NCBI GenBank assembly: GCA_034667465.1
Contig: JAXDJV010000014.1
Span: 62,001 to 126,000, forward strand
Source of the DNA: JAOBAU01 sp034667465
Lineage (GTDB): Bacteria; Acidobacteriota; Thermoanaerobaculia; Gp7-AA8
Direction of reading: 5' to 3'
Length of the DNA stretch: 64,000 nucleotides
This document shows, one piece after another, positions 52,249-61,333 of this stretch (positions within the stretch are counted from its first letter, which is position 1; each line of letters starts with the position of its first letter). The position numbers were made by a program, and so were the translations under genes. The notes under the pieces were generated by a model that made no database searches, had not been told where the DNA came from, and saw nothing but the letters and a program-made list of their open reading frames with translations.

Positions 52249-54555
52249 TTAGTTCGGCGTCACACTCCAGTACAGCGCATCGAACACCATCGGGAACGTG
52301 CCGTGCGTCTGTCCGCGGTGCTGCGGCGCGAATCCGAAGAGCACGATCTTTCCTTTACCGTACGTCACCGCGACGGCGGCCGCTTTGCGCAGCAGCCGAT
52401 CTTCGCCGGCGATCCAGCCTGACAGCAGCACGTCGCGGCGCTCTTCCGGATAGGTCGCCAGCACCCAGCGCTGCATGTCGGTAGCGGGCGACGTCGTATC
52501 GAACGCAATCGCGCGATCGACGTAGATCGCGGCCTGCGACGGCATGTCCTTCGTCACCGGATGATCGGTGTTGATGCTGACGCGCAGCAGCGAGCCGGGG
52601 ACGGAAAAGTCGTCGCGCTTCACGCCGGCGAGCGCGTTACGAACCGGGATGTTGAACTCGCTGATGACGTAGTCGCACGCCTGGTTGAACGCGATGAGCG
52701 TGCCGCCGTTTTCGACGAACGCGCGCAGCGCGTCGGCGCCCGCGCGCTCGATGCCGCCGCGATAGTCGGCTGGCATTTCTTCACGATAGCTGCCGGCCTG
52801 CTCCTCGCTTTCGCGCGCGCCGGTGGCGAGCACCGACTTCGACGCGTCCGGGAGAATGATCGCGTCGTACGGCAGCGGCTTGCCCGACTTCACATCCTGC
52901 GGCGAGAGCGACGCCGGCTTGAATCCGTAACTGTCGAGCAGCCAGCGCGTCCAGCCTTCGCCGAGGTTGCTTCCCCACGGCTTGTAAATCGCGACGCGGG
53001 GATGGAGCGATTGATTGCGGCGCAGCACTTCCTTCGTTTCCGGTTTGATGTCGGTGACGACGCTCGTCGTCAGCGACTCCGGCATCGTCGTGTGCTCGAC
53101 GGTCACGCCCATCGCCAGCGGCAGCGTCCAGGTCGCGACGTCGTACGGACGAAGTACATCTTTTCCCGGCTGCAGTCGCACTTCCGGGTAACGCTGCGGC
53201 TCCATCATCTCCGTTACGAATTTTCCGTACGGCTGCGCCATCGGAATCCAGTAATCGCCGTTCGCCGCCAGGCGCACTTCGACGTTGTGCTCCGCCATCA
53301 GCGACGCGAGGAACTGCGCGGTCGGCCAGTCACGCTGCTTTTTCGGAATGCGATACGCCTCGCCGGGTGTCGCGTTCGCGACCGCGGCACGTGCGCGCGT
53401 GACAATGTCGCGCAGCAGATCCTCGCGACGATCGGCTGCTGTTTCCAGCAGCGCGTCGGACGCGATCCGCTCGTAATCCATGATGTCGCGCATCCGCCAG
53501 ACGCCGCCCTTCCACGGATTCGGATGGTTGATCGTCGCCTTGTAATCGACGAGACCTTTTTCGCCGCCGTGCAGCTCGTTCGCTTCGACGCGGATCGGTG
53601 TGGCGATGCGCGCCGATGCCGTTTCGAGCAGCAGTCCGGTAATGTTCTTCCACCAGCCGGTGTTGCGCGTGCCGCCGAGCCAGTAGGCGTCGAACGAGTA
53701 GCCGTAAATCAGTCCGGCCTTGTTCTTCTGCTCGAGCCGGAACGCCATGTTGCTGCCGACGATGTTCACCTCGCGCCAGATCAGCGGATGGACGTCGGGA
53801 TCGACCGGATCGGCGAACGGCGGGATGAACATGCGCGGCCCTTCGCTGCCCATCTGATGTTCATCGACGAAGAGCTGCGGGAACCACTCGTGGTAGATCG
53901 CGCGGCTCATGTTGCGCGTTTCCACCTGCGTGAGCATGAACCAGTCGCGATTGTTGTCGTGGCCGACGTAGTGGTGATAGAGCCACGGCAGCGACCCGCC
54001 TTCGTACTTCGTCCCGACGTATTTGCGGTACCAGTCGGTGACCATGATCTGGCCGTCGGGATTGAGCGACGGAACGAGCAGCAGCACGGTGTTGTCGAGG
54101 CGCCGCTTCGTTTCGTCGTCGTTCGCGCGAGCGAGGTCGTACGTCCACTCCATCGCCATCTGGCTCGACGCGATTTCGGTCGAGTGGATGTTGCAGGTGA
54201 CGAGCACCATCGACTTGCCGTCACGCACGAGCGCGTCGAGCTGCGCATCGGAAAGTCCCCGCGGATCGGCGAGCTGCTTCGCGATCGCTTTCAGTCGCGG
54301 CAGATTCCGCATGTTCGCTTCCGAGGAAACGACCGCCATCACCATCTCTTCGCCGAGCGTCGTTTTTCCGAGCGTTACGATCTGCACGCGCGGCGACGCG
54401 GTCGCAACCGCACGCAGATAGCGGACGACCTGCCGGTAATCGGCGAGCTTCCGATCCGCACCAACGTCGAAGCCGAGGAACGACGACGGCGACGGAATCT
54501 CCGCGGCGGGAAGGGACGCGGCGACGAGAAGGAAAGCGAGAAGCAGTCGTTTCAT
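52249..54555 (-). CDS. M14 zinc carboxypeptidase-like exported protein
   Basis: 768 residues. A signal peptide (MKRLLLAFLLVAASLPAA) leads. The M14 domain (about residues 30-400) has the zinc ligands in CNIHSTEIASS (HxxE) and a third His expected in the DEHQMGS/WFPQLFVDEH region. A large C-terminal half (from about residue 430) with DVATWTLPLAMGV and a glutamine amidotransferase-like segment (FVENGGTLIAFNQACDYVI) follows, as in the long M14 family found with predicted secreted peptidases. It cleaves peptides from the C-terminal end; natural substrates unknown. Confidence 0.93.
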   Translation of the reverse strand: MKRLLLAFLLVAASLPAAEIPSPSSFLGFDVGADRKLADYRQVVRYLRAVATASPRVQIVTLGKTTLGEEMVMAVVSSEANMRNLPRLKAIAKQLADPRGLSDAQLDALVRDGKSMVLVTCNIHSTEIASSQMAMEWTYDLARANDDETKRRLDNTVLLLVPSLNPDGQIMVTDWYRKYVGTKYEGGSLPWLYHHYVGHDNNRDWFMLTQVETRNMSRAIYHEWFPQLFVDEHQMGSEGPRMFIPPFADPVDPDVHPLIWREVNIVGSNMAFRLEQKNKAGLIYGYSFDAYWLGGTRNTGWWKNITGLLLETASARIATPIRVEANELHGGEKGLVDYKATINHPNPWKGGVWRMRDIMDYERIASDALLETAADRREDLLRDIVTRARAAVANATPGEAYRIPKKQRDWPTAQFLASLMAEHNVEVRLAANGDYWIPMAQPYGKFVTEMMEPQRYPEVRLQPGKDVLRPYDVATWTLPLAMGVTVEHTTMPESLTTSVVTDIKPETKEVLRRNQSLHPRVAIYKPWGSNLGEGWTRWLLDSYGFKPASLSPQDVKSGKPLPYDAIILPDASKSVLATGARESEEQAGSYREEMPADYRGGIERAGADALRAFVENGGTLIAFNQACDYVISEFNIPVRNALAGVKRDDFSVPGSLLRVSINTDHPVTKDMPSQAAIYVDRAIAFDTTSPATDMQRWVLATYPEERRDVLLSGWIAGEDRLLRKAAAVAVTYGKGKIVLFGFAPQHRGQTHGTFPMVFDALYWSVTPN

Positions 54556-54610
54556 GCGCGCACATATTAGCGGTCAACGCAATGACGGCTAAGATGCGTT
54601 TCGCAAACAA

Positions 54611-55828
54611 ATGAACCTTCCCCGCGCCATCGCGTGGCGCTATCTGAAACGTCCCACCGACGCGCTCCTCTCCGCGGTCGGGATCGTCTCGATCTTCGGA
54701 CTTGTCATCGGCGTGATGGCGCTTGTCATTTCGATGGCGCTGATGACCGGCTATCAGCGCGATTTGCAGCGCAAGCTGCTCGGCGGCAACGCGGAGGTGT
54801 TCGTCTATTCAGTCGGCGGTCCGATGGAGGATACGCAGCGGCTGCTTACGCAGTTGCGGACGACGCCGGGCGTCGGGGAAGCGTCTCCCGTTCTCTTCAT
54901 GCGCGCGCTCGTGACGACGGAGAAGAACACCACCGGCAACGAAGTCACGTTGAAAGGGATCGAGCCGTCGCGTGGGAAGTCGTCGCCGATGCTGGCAAAG
55001 ATCATCGGCGAGCGCGCGCGCTTCGACACGAGCGAAGGCGAAGCCGGCGTCGCGGTCGGCCGTTACCTCGCGACGAAACTCGGCGTCGAGAAAGGCTCAT
55101 CGATCAGCGTCACGGTGCCGAGCGACAACTCCGGATCGTTCATGCCGCACACTTCGTCGTTCGTCGTGACGAACGTCTTCGACACCGGCTTCTACGAATT
55201 CGACGCGCGCTGGCTCTTCATCGATCTCCGCGACGCGCAGCGGCTGATGAGTTCCGCCGGCGGCGCGAACCTCGTCGAGGTGAAGCTGCGCGCCGGCGCG
55301 AACCTCGACACGGTCGTGCACGAGATCGAGCAACGCACCGAACATCGTTACGCCGTCAGCGACTGGCGCGACATGAACCGGCAGCTCTTTTCACTGCTGC
55401 GCATTCAGCAGCGTGTGCTCTTCATCGTCATCGGTCTGATCGTTTTCGTCTCGACGTTCAACATCGTCTCGACGCTGATCATGACCGTGATCGAGAAGCG
55501 GAAAGAGATCGGCATCCTGACGTCGATGGGCGCGCGCAACACATTCGTGCTGCGGATTTTTCTCTGGTACGGCACGACAGTCGGCTGTATCGGCACGCTG
55601 CTCGGCGTCGGCCTCGGCACGCTGATCTGCTGGCTGATCACGCGCTTCCACCTCGTCTCGTTCCCGCCGGAGATCGCCGAGGTCTATTACGTGTCGTCGA
55701 TTCCCTTCATCACGTTGCCGTCGGACCTCGCGTTCATCACGCTTTTTTCGCTGGCGTCATCGTTCGTCGCGACGATCATTCCGGCGATGCGCGCGGCGAG
55801 ACTCAATCCGGTCGAAGCGTTGCGGTAG
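54611..55828 (+). CDS. LolC/E-like (FtsX/MacB) ABC permease
   Basis: 405 residues. N-terminal helix after IAWRYLKRPTDALLSAVGIVSIFGL, a large periplasmic domain (about 45-255), then three helices with the FtsX core (LRIQQRVLFIVIGLIVFVSTFNI, ILTSMGARNTFVLRIFLWYG, and PAMRAARLNPVEALR at the end). This is the layout of lipoprotein-releasing permeases. No LolD ATPase lies beside it, so its partner is encoded elsewhere. It could instead belong to a macrolide or other efflux group. Confidence 0.9.
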   Translation: MNLPRAIAWRYLKRPTDALLSAVGIVSIFGLVIGVMALVISMALMTGYQRDLQRKLLGGNAEVFVYSVGGPMEDTQRLLTQLRTTPGVGEASPVLFMRALVTTEKNTTGNEVTLKGIEPSRGKSSPMLAKIIGERARFDTSEGEAGVAVGRYLATKLGVEKGSSISVTVPSDNSGSFMPHTSSFVVTNVFDTGFYEFDARWLFIDLRDAQRLMSSAGGANLVEVKLRAGANLDTVVHEIEQRTEHRYAVSDWRDMNRQLFSLLRIQQRVLFIVIGLIVFVSTFNIVSTLIMTVIEKRKEIGILTSMGARNTFVLRIFLWYGTTVGCIGTLLGVGLGTLICWLITRFHLVSFPPEIAEVYYVSSIPFITLPSDLAFITLFSLASSFVATIIPAMRAARLNPVEALR

Positions 55829-55831
55829 CGA

Positions 55832-56866
55832 TCACTCGCCGGTCGCACTCGATGCGTCGTCAGCTGCCGCCTGAAACGTCAGCATCGATGCGTCGCGCTC
55901 ATCCGGATATTCGTATAGCGACGGATCGGCGTCGGGGTTGTGGCGCACCCATTTGTTCTTGTAGAGATCGCGATCGGCGGCGTCGAGCAGTCGCGCAATC
56001 GTCGGTCCCTGCAACAGCGACGTGCATGCGATGCCGCTGGTGACGCCGACGTTGATCGTGTCGTTGCCGAACGTCCACTGAATGCGCCCCATCTCCTCGG
56101 CGAGCCGCGCCGCGAGCGTTTCGACGGTCTCGATCGGCATGCCGTTCACGAGCATCACGAATTCGTCGCCGCCGTAGCGCGCGACGAAATCCTCGGAACG
56201 CGTGCGCCGGAGAAAGAGCGCGCCGACGTCGCGCAGAATGCGATCGCCGCCGAGATGGCCGTATGTGTCGTTCACGTTCTTGAATCCGTCGAGATCGAAC
56301 AGCACCAGCGCGACGTCTGCGCCGAGTCCGATCAGCCGCTCGGCTTCGGTAAAAAAGAAGCGGCGGTTCGCGAGACCGGTCAGTTCATCGCGCGTGGCGA
56401 GGCCGTAGAGCTCGCGCACGGTTGCGTCGAGCCTTTGCTGGCGCGAGACGACGCGACGTGCGGCGCCGAGCTTCGCGACGAGCTCGAGCTCGTCTGATGA
56501 CTTCTCGATGAAATCGTCGAAGCCCATGCGCAGCGCGGCAATTTTTGTCTCGACGTCTTCGCGGCCGGTGATCATCAGCGCAAAGGAATCGGCGCCGCGT
56601 TCATGCGCGCGCGCCTGCTGGATGAAAGCGAGCCCGTCCATGCGTGGCATCTCGCAATCGACGACCAGCAATTCGAATGCGGGTGAGTGATCGACGACGT
56701 CGATTCCCTCGGCGCCGTCCGACGCGGTCGTTACGGCGAAGCCGAAGCGACCAAGGAGCGCACCCAGCCAGGTTCGATAGTTTTCATCGTCATCAACGAT
56801 GAGAACTCGAAGCGCGCGGGGATCGCTTGCGCCGTCGGTACGGCGTCGGTTTAGCGTCGCGGACAT
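55832..56866 (-). CDS. REC-GGDEF diguanylate cyclase
   Basis: 344 residues. The receiver domain has its acidic pair in LIVDDDENY, its phosphoacceptor in LLVVDCEMPRMDG and its Lys expected near FDDFIEKSSDE. The GGDEF domain begins DELTGLANRRFF, with active site RYGGDEF and an RxxD inhibitory site (RSED) five residues before it. It should make c-di-GMP and be product-inhibited. Phosphorylation of the receiver would promote dimerisation. It is divergent from the next receiver gene. Confidence 0.96.
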   Translation of the reverse strand: MSATLNRRRTDGASDPRALRVLIVDDDENYRTWLGALLGRFGFAVTTASDGAEGIDVVDHSPAFELLVVDCEMPRMDGLAFIQQARAHERGADSFALMITGREDVETKIAALRMGFDDFIEKSSDELELVAKLGAARRVVSRQQRLDATVRELYGLATRDELTGLANRRFFFTEAERLIGLGADVALVLFDLDGFKNVNDTYGHLGGDRILRDVGALFLRRTRSEDFVARYGGDEFVMLVNGMPIETVETLAARLAEEMGRIQWTFGNDTINVGVTSGIACTSLLQGPTIARLLDAADRDLYKNKWVRHNPDADPSLYEYPDERDASMLTFQAAADDASSATGE

Positions 56867-56981
56867 TGACCGTCGAAAAAAGATTCAATAACCGAGCCAC
56901 GGTGTCGGACGTCGCTGACAGTTGCGCTTGTCAGTCGCGGCTTACGTCTTGCAGCGGAAACTTCCCGTGCGGGCGGGCGTG

Positions 56982-57428
56982 ATGAAAAACCTGATGACCC
57001 AATCCCATATCCTCATCGCAGAGGACGAACCGGCGATCCGAAAGCTTCTCGCAACGATCCTCGAACGTTACGACTTCACCGTCACGACAGCATCCGATGG
57101 CGCCGACGTTCTGCGGCAACTTGCCGAAGGTGCGAAACCCGATGTCCTCCTGCTCGATCTGATGATGCCGAACGTCAGCGGCTTCGGCGTGATCGACGAG
57201 CTCATGCGGCAGCATCATCCGCTCGCCGAACGAATCATCGTGCTCACGGCAGCATCGGGTAGCGAGCTCAGTCAGCTGCCGCCGTCGACTCGCTTCATGC
57301 GCAAGCCGTTCGAAGTCGAGAAGCTCATCACGACACTGCGCGAGCTCACGCAATCAGCGGATGGTCCTTCCGGCCTGACGTCAGGCTCAGAAGTTACGCT
57401 CCTTCCCGGTGTGATCGCGGAAGCGTGA
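56982..57428 (+). CDS. Single-domain response regulator
   Basis: 148 residues from ATG 56982; ATG 56994 is an alternative with the same domain. Acidic pair in LIAEDEPAI, phosphoacceptor in VLLLDLMMPNVSG, Thr in IVLTAASG, Lys in FMRKPFEV. A roughly 25-residue Ser/Gly tail follows and no DNA-binding domain is present. The 3' end overlaps the hybrid sensor kinase gene by 35 nt in convergent orientation; the two may form a signalling pair. Confidence 0.9.
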   Translation: MKNLMTQSHILIAEDEPAIRKLLATILERYDFTVTTASDGADVLRQLAEGAKPDVLLLDLMMPNVSGFGVIDELMRQHHPLAERIIVLTAASGSELSQLPPSTRFMRKPFEVEKLITTLRELTQSADGPSGLTSGSEVTLLPGVIAEA

Positions 57429-59433
57429 CGCGGAAAATCGAGCCTTTTCCAACCGCGCTCTGCACGTCGATCGCGCCGCCGTGCGCTTCAACGAATCGCT
57501 TCGCCAGCGCCAGCCCGAGTCCCGTTCCGCCGGGATGCAGTCCGCCGTTGTAGACCTGCTCGAAGTCGCTGAAGATCCGCTGCTGATCGGCGACGCTGAT
57601 GCCGATGCCGCGATCGGCGACTTCGATCTGCCACCGATCCTCGGTTGCGCTCGTGCGGATCGTGATCTTCCCGCCGGCCGGGCTGAATTTGTTCGCGTTC
57701 GACAACAGATTGAGCAGCACCTGTTCGACGCGGCTCTGATCGGCGCGAACGATCATCGGCTCCGGCGCGAGGTCGAGCTCGACTTCCTGCTCCTTCCGCC
57801 CGAAGAGCGGCGCCGTCGACGCGACCGTGTTTGCGATGGCGTTGCGCAGATCGATCTCCTCGAAATTCATCGGCATCTTGCCCGCCTCGACTTTGGCGAT
57901 GTCGAGCAGGTCATTGATCAGGCCGAGCAGATGCGTGGCGCTCGATGAGACGTTCGACAGAAATGCGATCCGCTTCTGCGTCGTGATCACGTCCTCCTGC
58001 TCGATGAGCAGGTCGGAGAAACCGATGATCGAGTTGAGTGGCGTGCGCAACTCGTGCGACATCTTCGCGAGAAAGTCGCTCTTGTGTTTCGACGCCGCGA
58101 TGGCGCGCTCGGTCTGCAGCCGCAGCTCTTCTTCGCGGCGCCGCAATTCGGTCGCGGTCTCTTCGATCGTTTCGGCGAGCGAGCGGAACTCGAGGTATCG
58201 CGAATCGATGCTGCGCGATTCGAACGTCGCTCCTTCGCGCATCGCCGCGATGGCGCCGCGAATCTGCGCGAACGGGCGCGAGATGTTGAGCAGCAGCGTC
58301 GCCGAGGCGAGAAGCAGGATGACGAGCACGAAGACGTCGACGAGCGTCGTCACGAACATGATCCGCCGCCGCTTGATCGAGAAGTTCACCCACGCTTTCT
58401 GATCGCCACGCTCCATCATCGAGCGAAGCGCGAGGATGCTCCGTCCGATGAGATGCGCGCTTTCTTCACCGCCGATGTCACTTCGTTTTCCCTCGAGAAC
58501 TTCACGCTGCGCGGCGAACCAGTTCGCGGTGCCGTTCGCGATCGGCGGCAGCGCGCGCTGCAGTTCGGGGGCGACGTTGCGCAACAGCGACTGCAGTTTC
58601 GCGATGTGCCCGGCGTTGGTGGCGCGTGCACTTTCGAGCGCCGGCAGCGCGTGCGGATCGTCGCGCTCGATGAAGGCGGCGCGCAGGAAGTTGGAGTGCA
58701 TCCGGTTCGCGACGCCGGCCGCTTCGGACCACGTGCTCTGCTGCGCGAGCCGATCGACTTCGAGACGGTCGAGCAGATAGAGACGAATCGCGAACGATGC
58801 GCCCCAGCCGAGGAGAATGATGACGGTGAGGATCTGCAGCGCGTTGACGATCGTGCGCGGCTGCGCTTCCTGACGATCGGCGCGCAGCTTCGCGCCGAGG
58901 TTGCTGCCGAACGCGAGGATCGGTGTTGCGAGCAGCAGCGCGGCGGTGAAGTCGGCAATCCACCAGACGAACACTTCGCGCCAGACGATGCCGGCAGTCG
59001 AATGCTTGACGACGAGCAGATTGCCGGCGATCGCGCTGAACGCCGTGTTGATGACCGTGCCGAAAAGGAGGAAGACCAGGAACGAGCGCATGTCGCGCAG
59101 ATCGGTGTGCAGATCACGGCGCAGACGGAAGACCAGCCACGGGATCATTCCTTCGCACGAGCTCACCAGACCGCTGAGCAGCAATCCTTCGAAGTCGGCG
59201 TTCGGACTCCACGGCGTCGCGAACGTGGCGAGCACGATGCCGATCGCCGCCCAGATGCCGAAGTACATGCAGCAGACGATCGCAACCGCCGTCGCCGGAA
59301 AAAGAATCGAGACGCCGTTCTCAATCTCGAAGTGAACCGCGAGCGCGTTGAGCAACGCGAACAACGCAAACGTCACCGCGATCTGACCGATGCGAATCAG
59401 ACCCGTACGGACGACGGGAGGCAGTCTGGCCAT
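57394..59433 (-). CDS. MASE1-type membrane histidine kinase
   Basis: 679 residues from ATG 59433; upstream codons to 59496 derive from repeat H9. N-terminal MASE1-like domain with eight or so membrane segments (IAVTFALFALLNALAVHF through FTAALLLATPILAFG), then a roughly 150-residue extracytoplasmic or helical linker, another membrane helix near TLVDVFVLVILLLASATLLL, HAMP-like region, and kinase core: DFLAKMSHELRTPLNSIIGF (acceptor His), NLLSNANKFSPAGGK and GGTGLGLALAKRFVEAHGG. Signal unknown. Located between the receiver gene and the REC-EAL gene. Confidence 0.93.
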   Translation of the reverse strand: MARLPPVVRTGLIRIGQIAVTFALFALLNALAVHFEIENGVSILFPATAVAIVCCMYFGIWAAIGIVLATFATPWSPNADFEGLLLSGLVSSCEGMIPWLVFRLRRDLHTDLRDMRSFLVFLLFGTVINTAFSAIAGNLLVVKHSTAGIVWREVFVWWIADFTAALLLATPILAFGSNLGAKLRADRQEAQPRTIVNALQILTVIILLGWGASFAIRLYLLDRLEVDRLAQQSTWSEAAGVANRMHSNFLRAAFIERDDPHALPALESARATNAGHIAKLQSLLRNVAPELQRALPPIANGTANWFAAQREVLEGKRSDIGGEESAHLIGRSILALRSMMERGDQKAWVNFSIKRRRIMFVTTLVDVFVLVILLLASATLLLNISRPFAQIRGAIAAMREGATFESRSIDSRYLEFRSLAETIEETATELRRREEELRLQTERAIAASKHKSDFLAKMSHELRTPLNSIIGFSDLLIEQEDVITTQKRIAFLSNVSSSATHLLGLINDLLDIAKVEAGKMPMNFEEIDLRNAIANTVASTAPLFGRKEQEVELDLAPEPMIVRADQSRVEQVLLNLLSNANKFSPAGGKITIRTSATEDRWQIEVADRGIGISVADQQRIFSDFEQVYNGGLHPGGTGLGLALAKRFVEAHGGAIDVQSAVGKGSIFRVTLPRSHREGA

Positions 59434-59462
59434 TGTGGGGAGGTGTGATTGTACGGAAACCG

Positions 59463-59571
59463 GGTGCTGAGTGCTGAGTTCAGAGTGCTGAGTCACGCTT
59501 CGCGACCGCGATCATGCTCGCCGAGGCGGAGCGACTCAGCACTCAGCACTCAGCACTCGGCACTCAGCACC
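59463..59571. repeat. Heptad-arm palindrome H9 (GTGCTGA type)
   Basis: Left arm GGTGCTGAGTGCTGAG with a GTTCAGA variant; right arm of five CAGCACT-like units. The core (about 59492-59537) contains CACGCTTCGCGACCGCG and GGCGGAGCG, close to the core of H3. It lies between the kinase and REC-EAL genes. Confidence 0.85.
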
Positions 59572-59580
59572 GCCTTTGGG

Positions 59581-61284
59581 CTACTTCCAGTTCCGTATCG
59601 TTTCCCAGGCCGCGGGCGCCGCGAAGAGGTAACCCTGTCCGTAAGTGATTCCGAGCTCGCGGCAAATTCGCAACTGCTCCTCGGTCTCGATCGCTTCGGC
59701 GATCGTCTGCGCATCGATCGTGTCGGCGCAGCGTGCGACGAGATCGACGAGCCGCCGCCGGATCGGATCCTTTTCCACGCCGTGGAAGAGCGAGTGGCCG
59801 ACCTTCAGGTAATCGGGCTGCAGCTCCGCGACCGCTTCGAGTGTCGCGTAGCCGGAACCGCAGTCATCGATGGCGATCTTGAAGCCCATCGCTTTGAGGT
59901 CGAGCAGCGTGCGGCGGAAGTTGCGGTAGTCGCGGATGGCGCTCCGCTCCGTCACTTCGATGACGACGCTCGAATGGCAGTCGAAGAACGAATCGAAGAC
60001 GCCGGTGCCGCGCTGCTGGAGCTGCTGAATGAAGTGCGACTCAAGGTTGAAGAAGAGGAGGCCGCGCGAACAGACATCCTGGAGCAACGGCTTCACATTC
60101 TCGATGCAGAGCGTTTCGAGCTCCCAGACGAGATCGAAGTCGCGCGCCAGTTCGAAGATGACTTCCGGACTTTCGATCTCGCTGCCGGCCGGTCCGCGCG
60201 ACAGCGCTTCGTAGCCGACCACCTCGCGCGTCTCGAGTTTCACCACCGGCTGGAAAACGGTCGTGATCGACTTCTCGCGGATCGCTCGAATCAGCCGTTC
60301 GCGCAGCGCGTGGTAGTAACGCGTCTCGCGGCGCTCCGCGACGTCTTTCGCTTCGCGCACCGCGTTGTAGAGGATGCGCGGCGCGAAGACCGGCTGCGCG
60401 TGCGTCGTTGCGCCGCCGCCGAAGATCGTCACTTCGTCGATGATCGATGGATCGACGTCGATCGATTTCAGTGCCAGTCGCGCAGTTCGCTCCAGCTCCT
60501 TCGCCGTCGTCTGCGGATTTCCTTTCAGGCCATGCGCGAAGCAATAGAAATCGTTCGCGCCGGAATGACTGGTGGCGACGACGACGTCGTTGCCGAGGAG
60601 CGGCGTGATCATGACGTGCAGCCCGCGAACGAACTCGCGGCGGAGGATGTCGAAGAGGTCCCAGTGATCGCGCTCGCCGAGTCGGAAGAGCGGCTCGATC
60701 TCCAGACAGTAGACCTGCAACGTCTCGCCGGCTTCGATCAATTTGCGCAAGTCGTCGACCACCACGGCCAGCGTCGGCACCTCGGTCGTCGCATCGAAGA
60801 ACAGCTCGCGCAACCGCGTCACCTGATCCTGACGAAGCGTGAGACTCCACCAGATGTCGTCGCGCGCCGAAAGCATCTCGTTGACGACGCGCCGCAGCGT
60901 TTCCGGCCGCACCGGTTTGATGAGATAGCGATCGGCGCCCATGCGCAGCGAGCGCTCGCGATCGAGCGTGGCGTCGGAGCCGGTCATCATGACGATCGGC
61001 GTCCGTTCGGCGCCGTCTTTCGCGCGCAGATGTTTCAGCAGCTCCCAGCCGCTGCCGTCGTTCGCGAGTCCGATGTCGACGAGCGCGAGGTCGGGCGGAT
61101 CTTCATCCGCCGCGGCGATTGCGGCGGCGGCACTGCCGCTCCAGATCGTCCGGAAACTGGCTTCAGGCAACGCCGCGCGAACGAACACGCCGACCTCCTC
61201 GTCGTCATCGAGGACGAGAATGACCGCCTGGCGCGCGGCGCGCACCGGGCTGGGGCGTTCACGGTTTCTGAGCGGTTCGGACAT
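59581..61284 (-). CDS. REC-(degenerate GGDEF)-EAL protein
   Basis: 567 residues. The receiver (VLDDDEE, ALVDIGLANDG and LIKPVRP) is followed by a GGDEF-like region in which the catalytic signature is replaced by SHSGANDFYCF, so cyclase activity is unlikely. The EAL domain has EALSRG, FFNLES, IEVTERS, AIDDCGSGYATL, YLKVGHSL and IAEAIET, which cover the usual metal and substrate residues, so c-di-GMP phosphodiesterase activity is plausible. It may balance the cyclase encoded at 55832. Confidence 0.94.
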   Translation of the reverse strand: MSEPLRNRERPSPVRAARQAVILVLDDDEEVGVFVRAALPEASFRTIWSGSAAAAIAAADEDPPDLALVDIGLANDGSGWELLKHLRAKDGAERTPIVMMTGSDATLDRERSLRMGADRYLIKPVRPETLRRVVNEMLSARDDIWWSLTLRQDQVTRLRELFFDATTEVPTLAVVVDDLRKLIEAGETLQVYCLEIEPLFRLGERDHWDLFDILRREFVRGLHVMITPLLGNDVVVATSHSGANDFYCFAHGLKGNPQTTAKELERTARLALKSIDVDPSIIDEVTIFGGGATTHAQPVFAPRILYNAVREAKDVAERRETRYYHALRERLIRAIREKSITTVFQPVVKLETREVVGYEALSRGPAGSEIESPEVIFELARDFDLVWELETLCIENVKPLLQDVCSRGLLFFNLESHFIQQLQQRGTGVFDSFFDCHSSVVIEVTERSAIRDYRNFRRTLLDLKAMGFKIAIDDCGSGYATLEAVAELQPDYLKVGHSLFHGVEKDPIRRRLVDLVARCADTIDAQTIAEAIETEEQLRICRELGITYGQGYLFAAPAAWETIRNWK

Positions 61285-61333
61285 CAGCGGGACCGGCGCC
61301 GATCATATCTCCGATGGCGCGTACACTCGACCG

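Noticed and set aside
58054..59448. A 464-residue plus-strand reading frame opposite the MASE1 kinase.
   Set aside because: Composition is charged and repetitive, typical of antisense of high-GC coding; the minus-strand kinase has all expected motifs.
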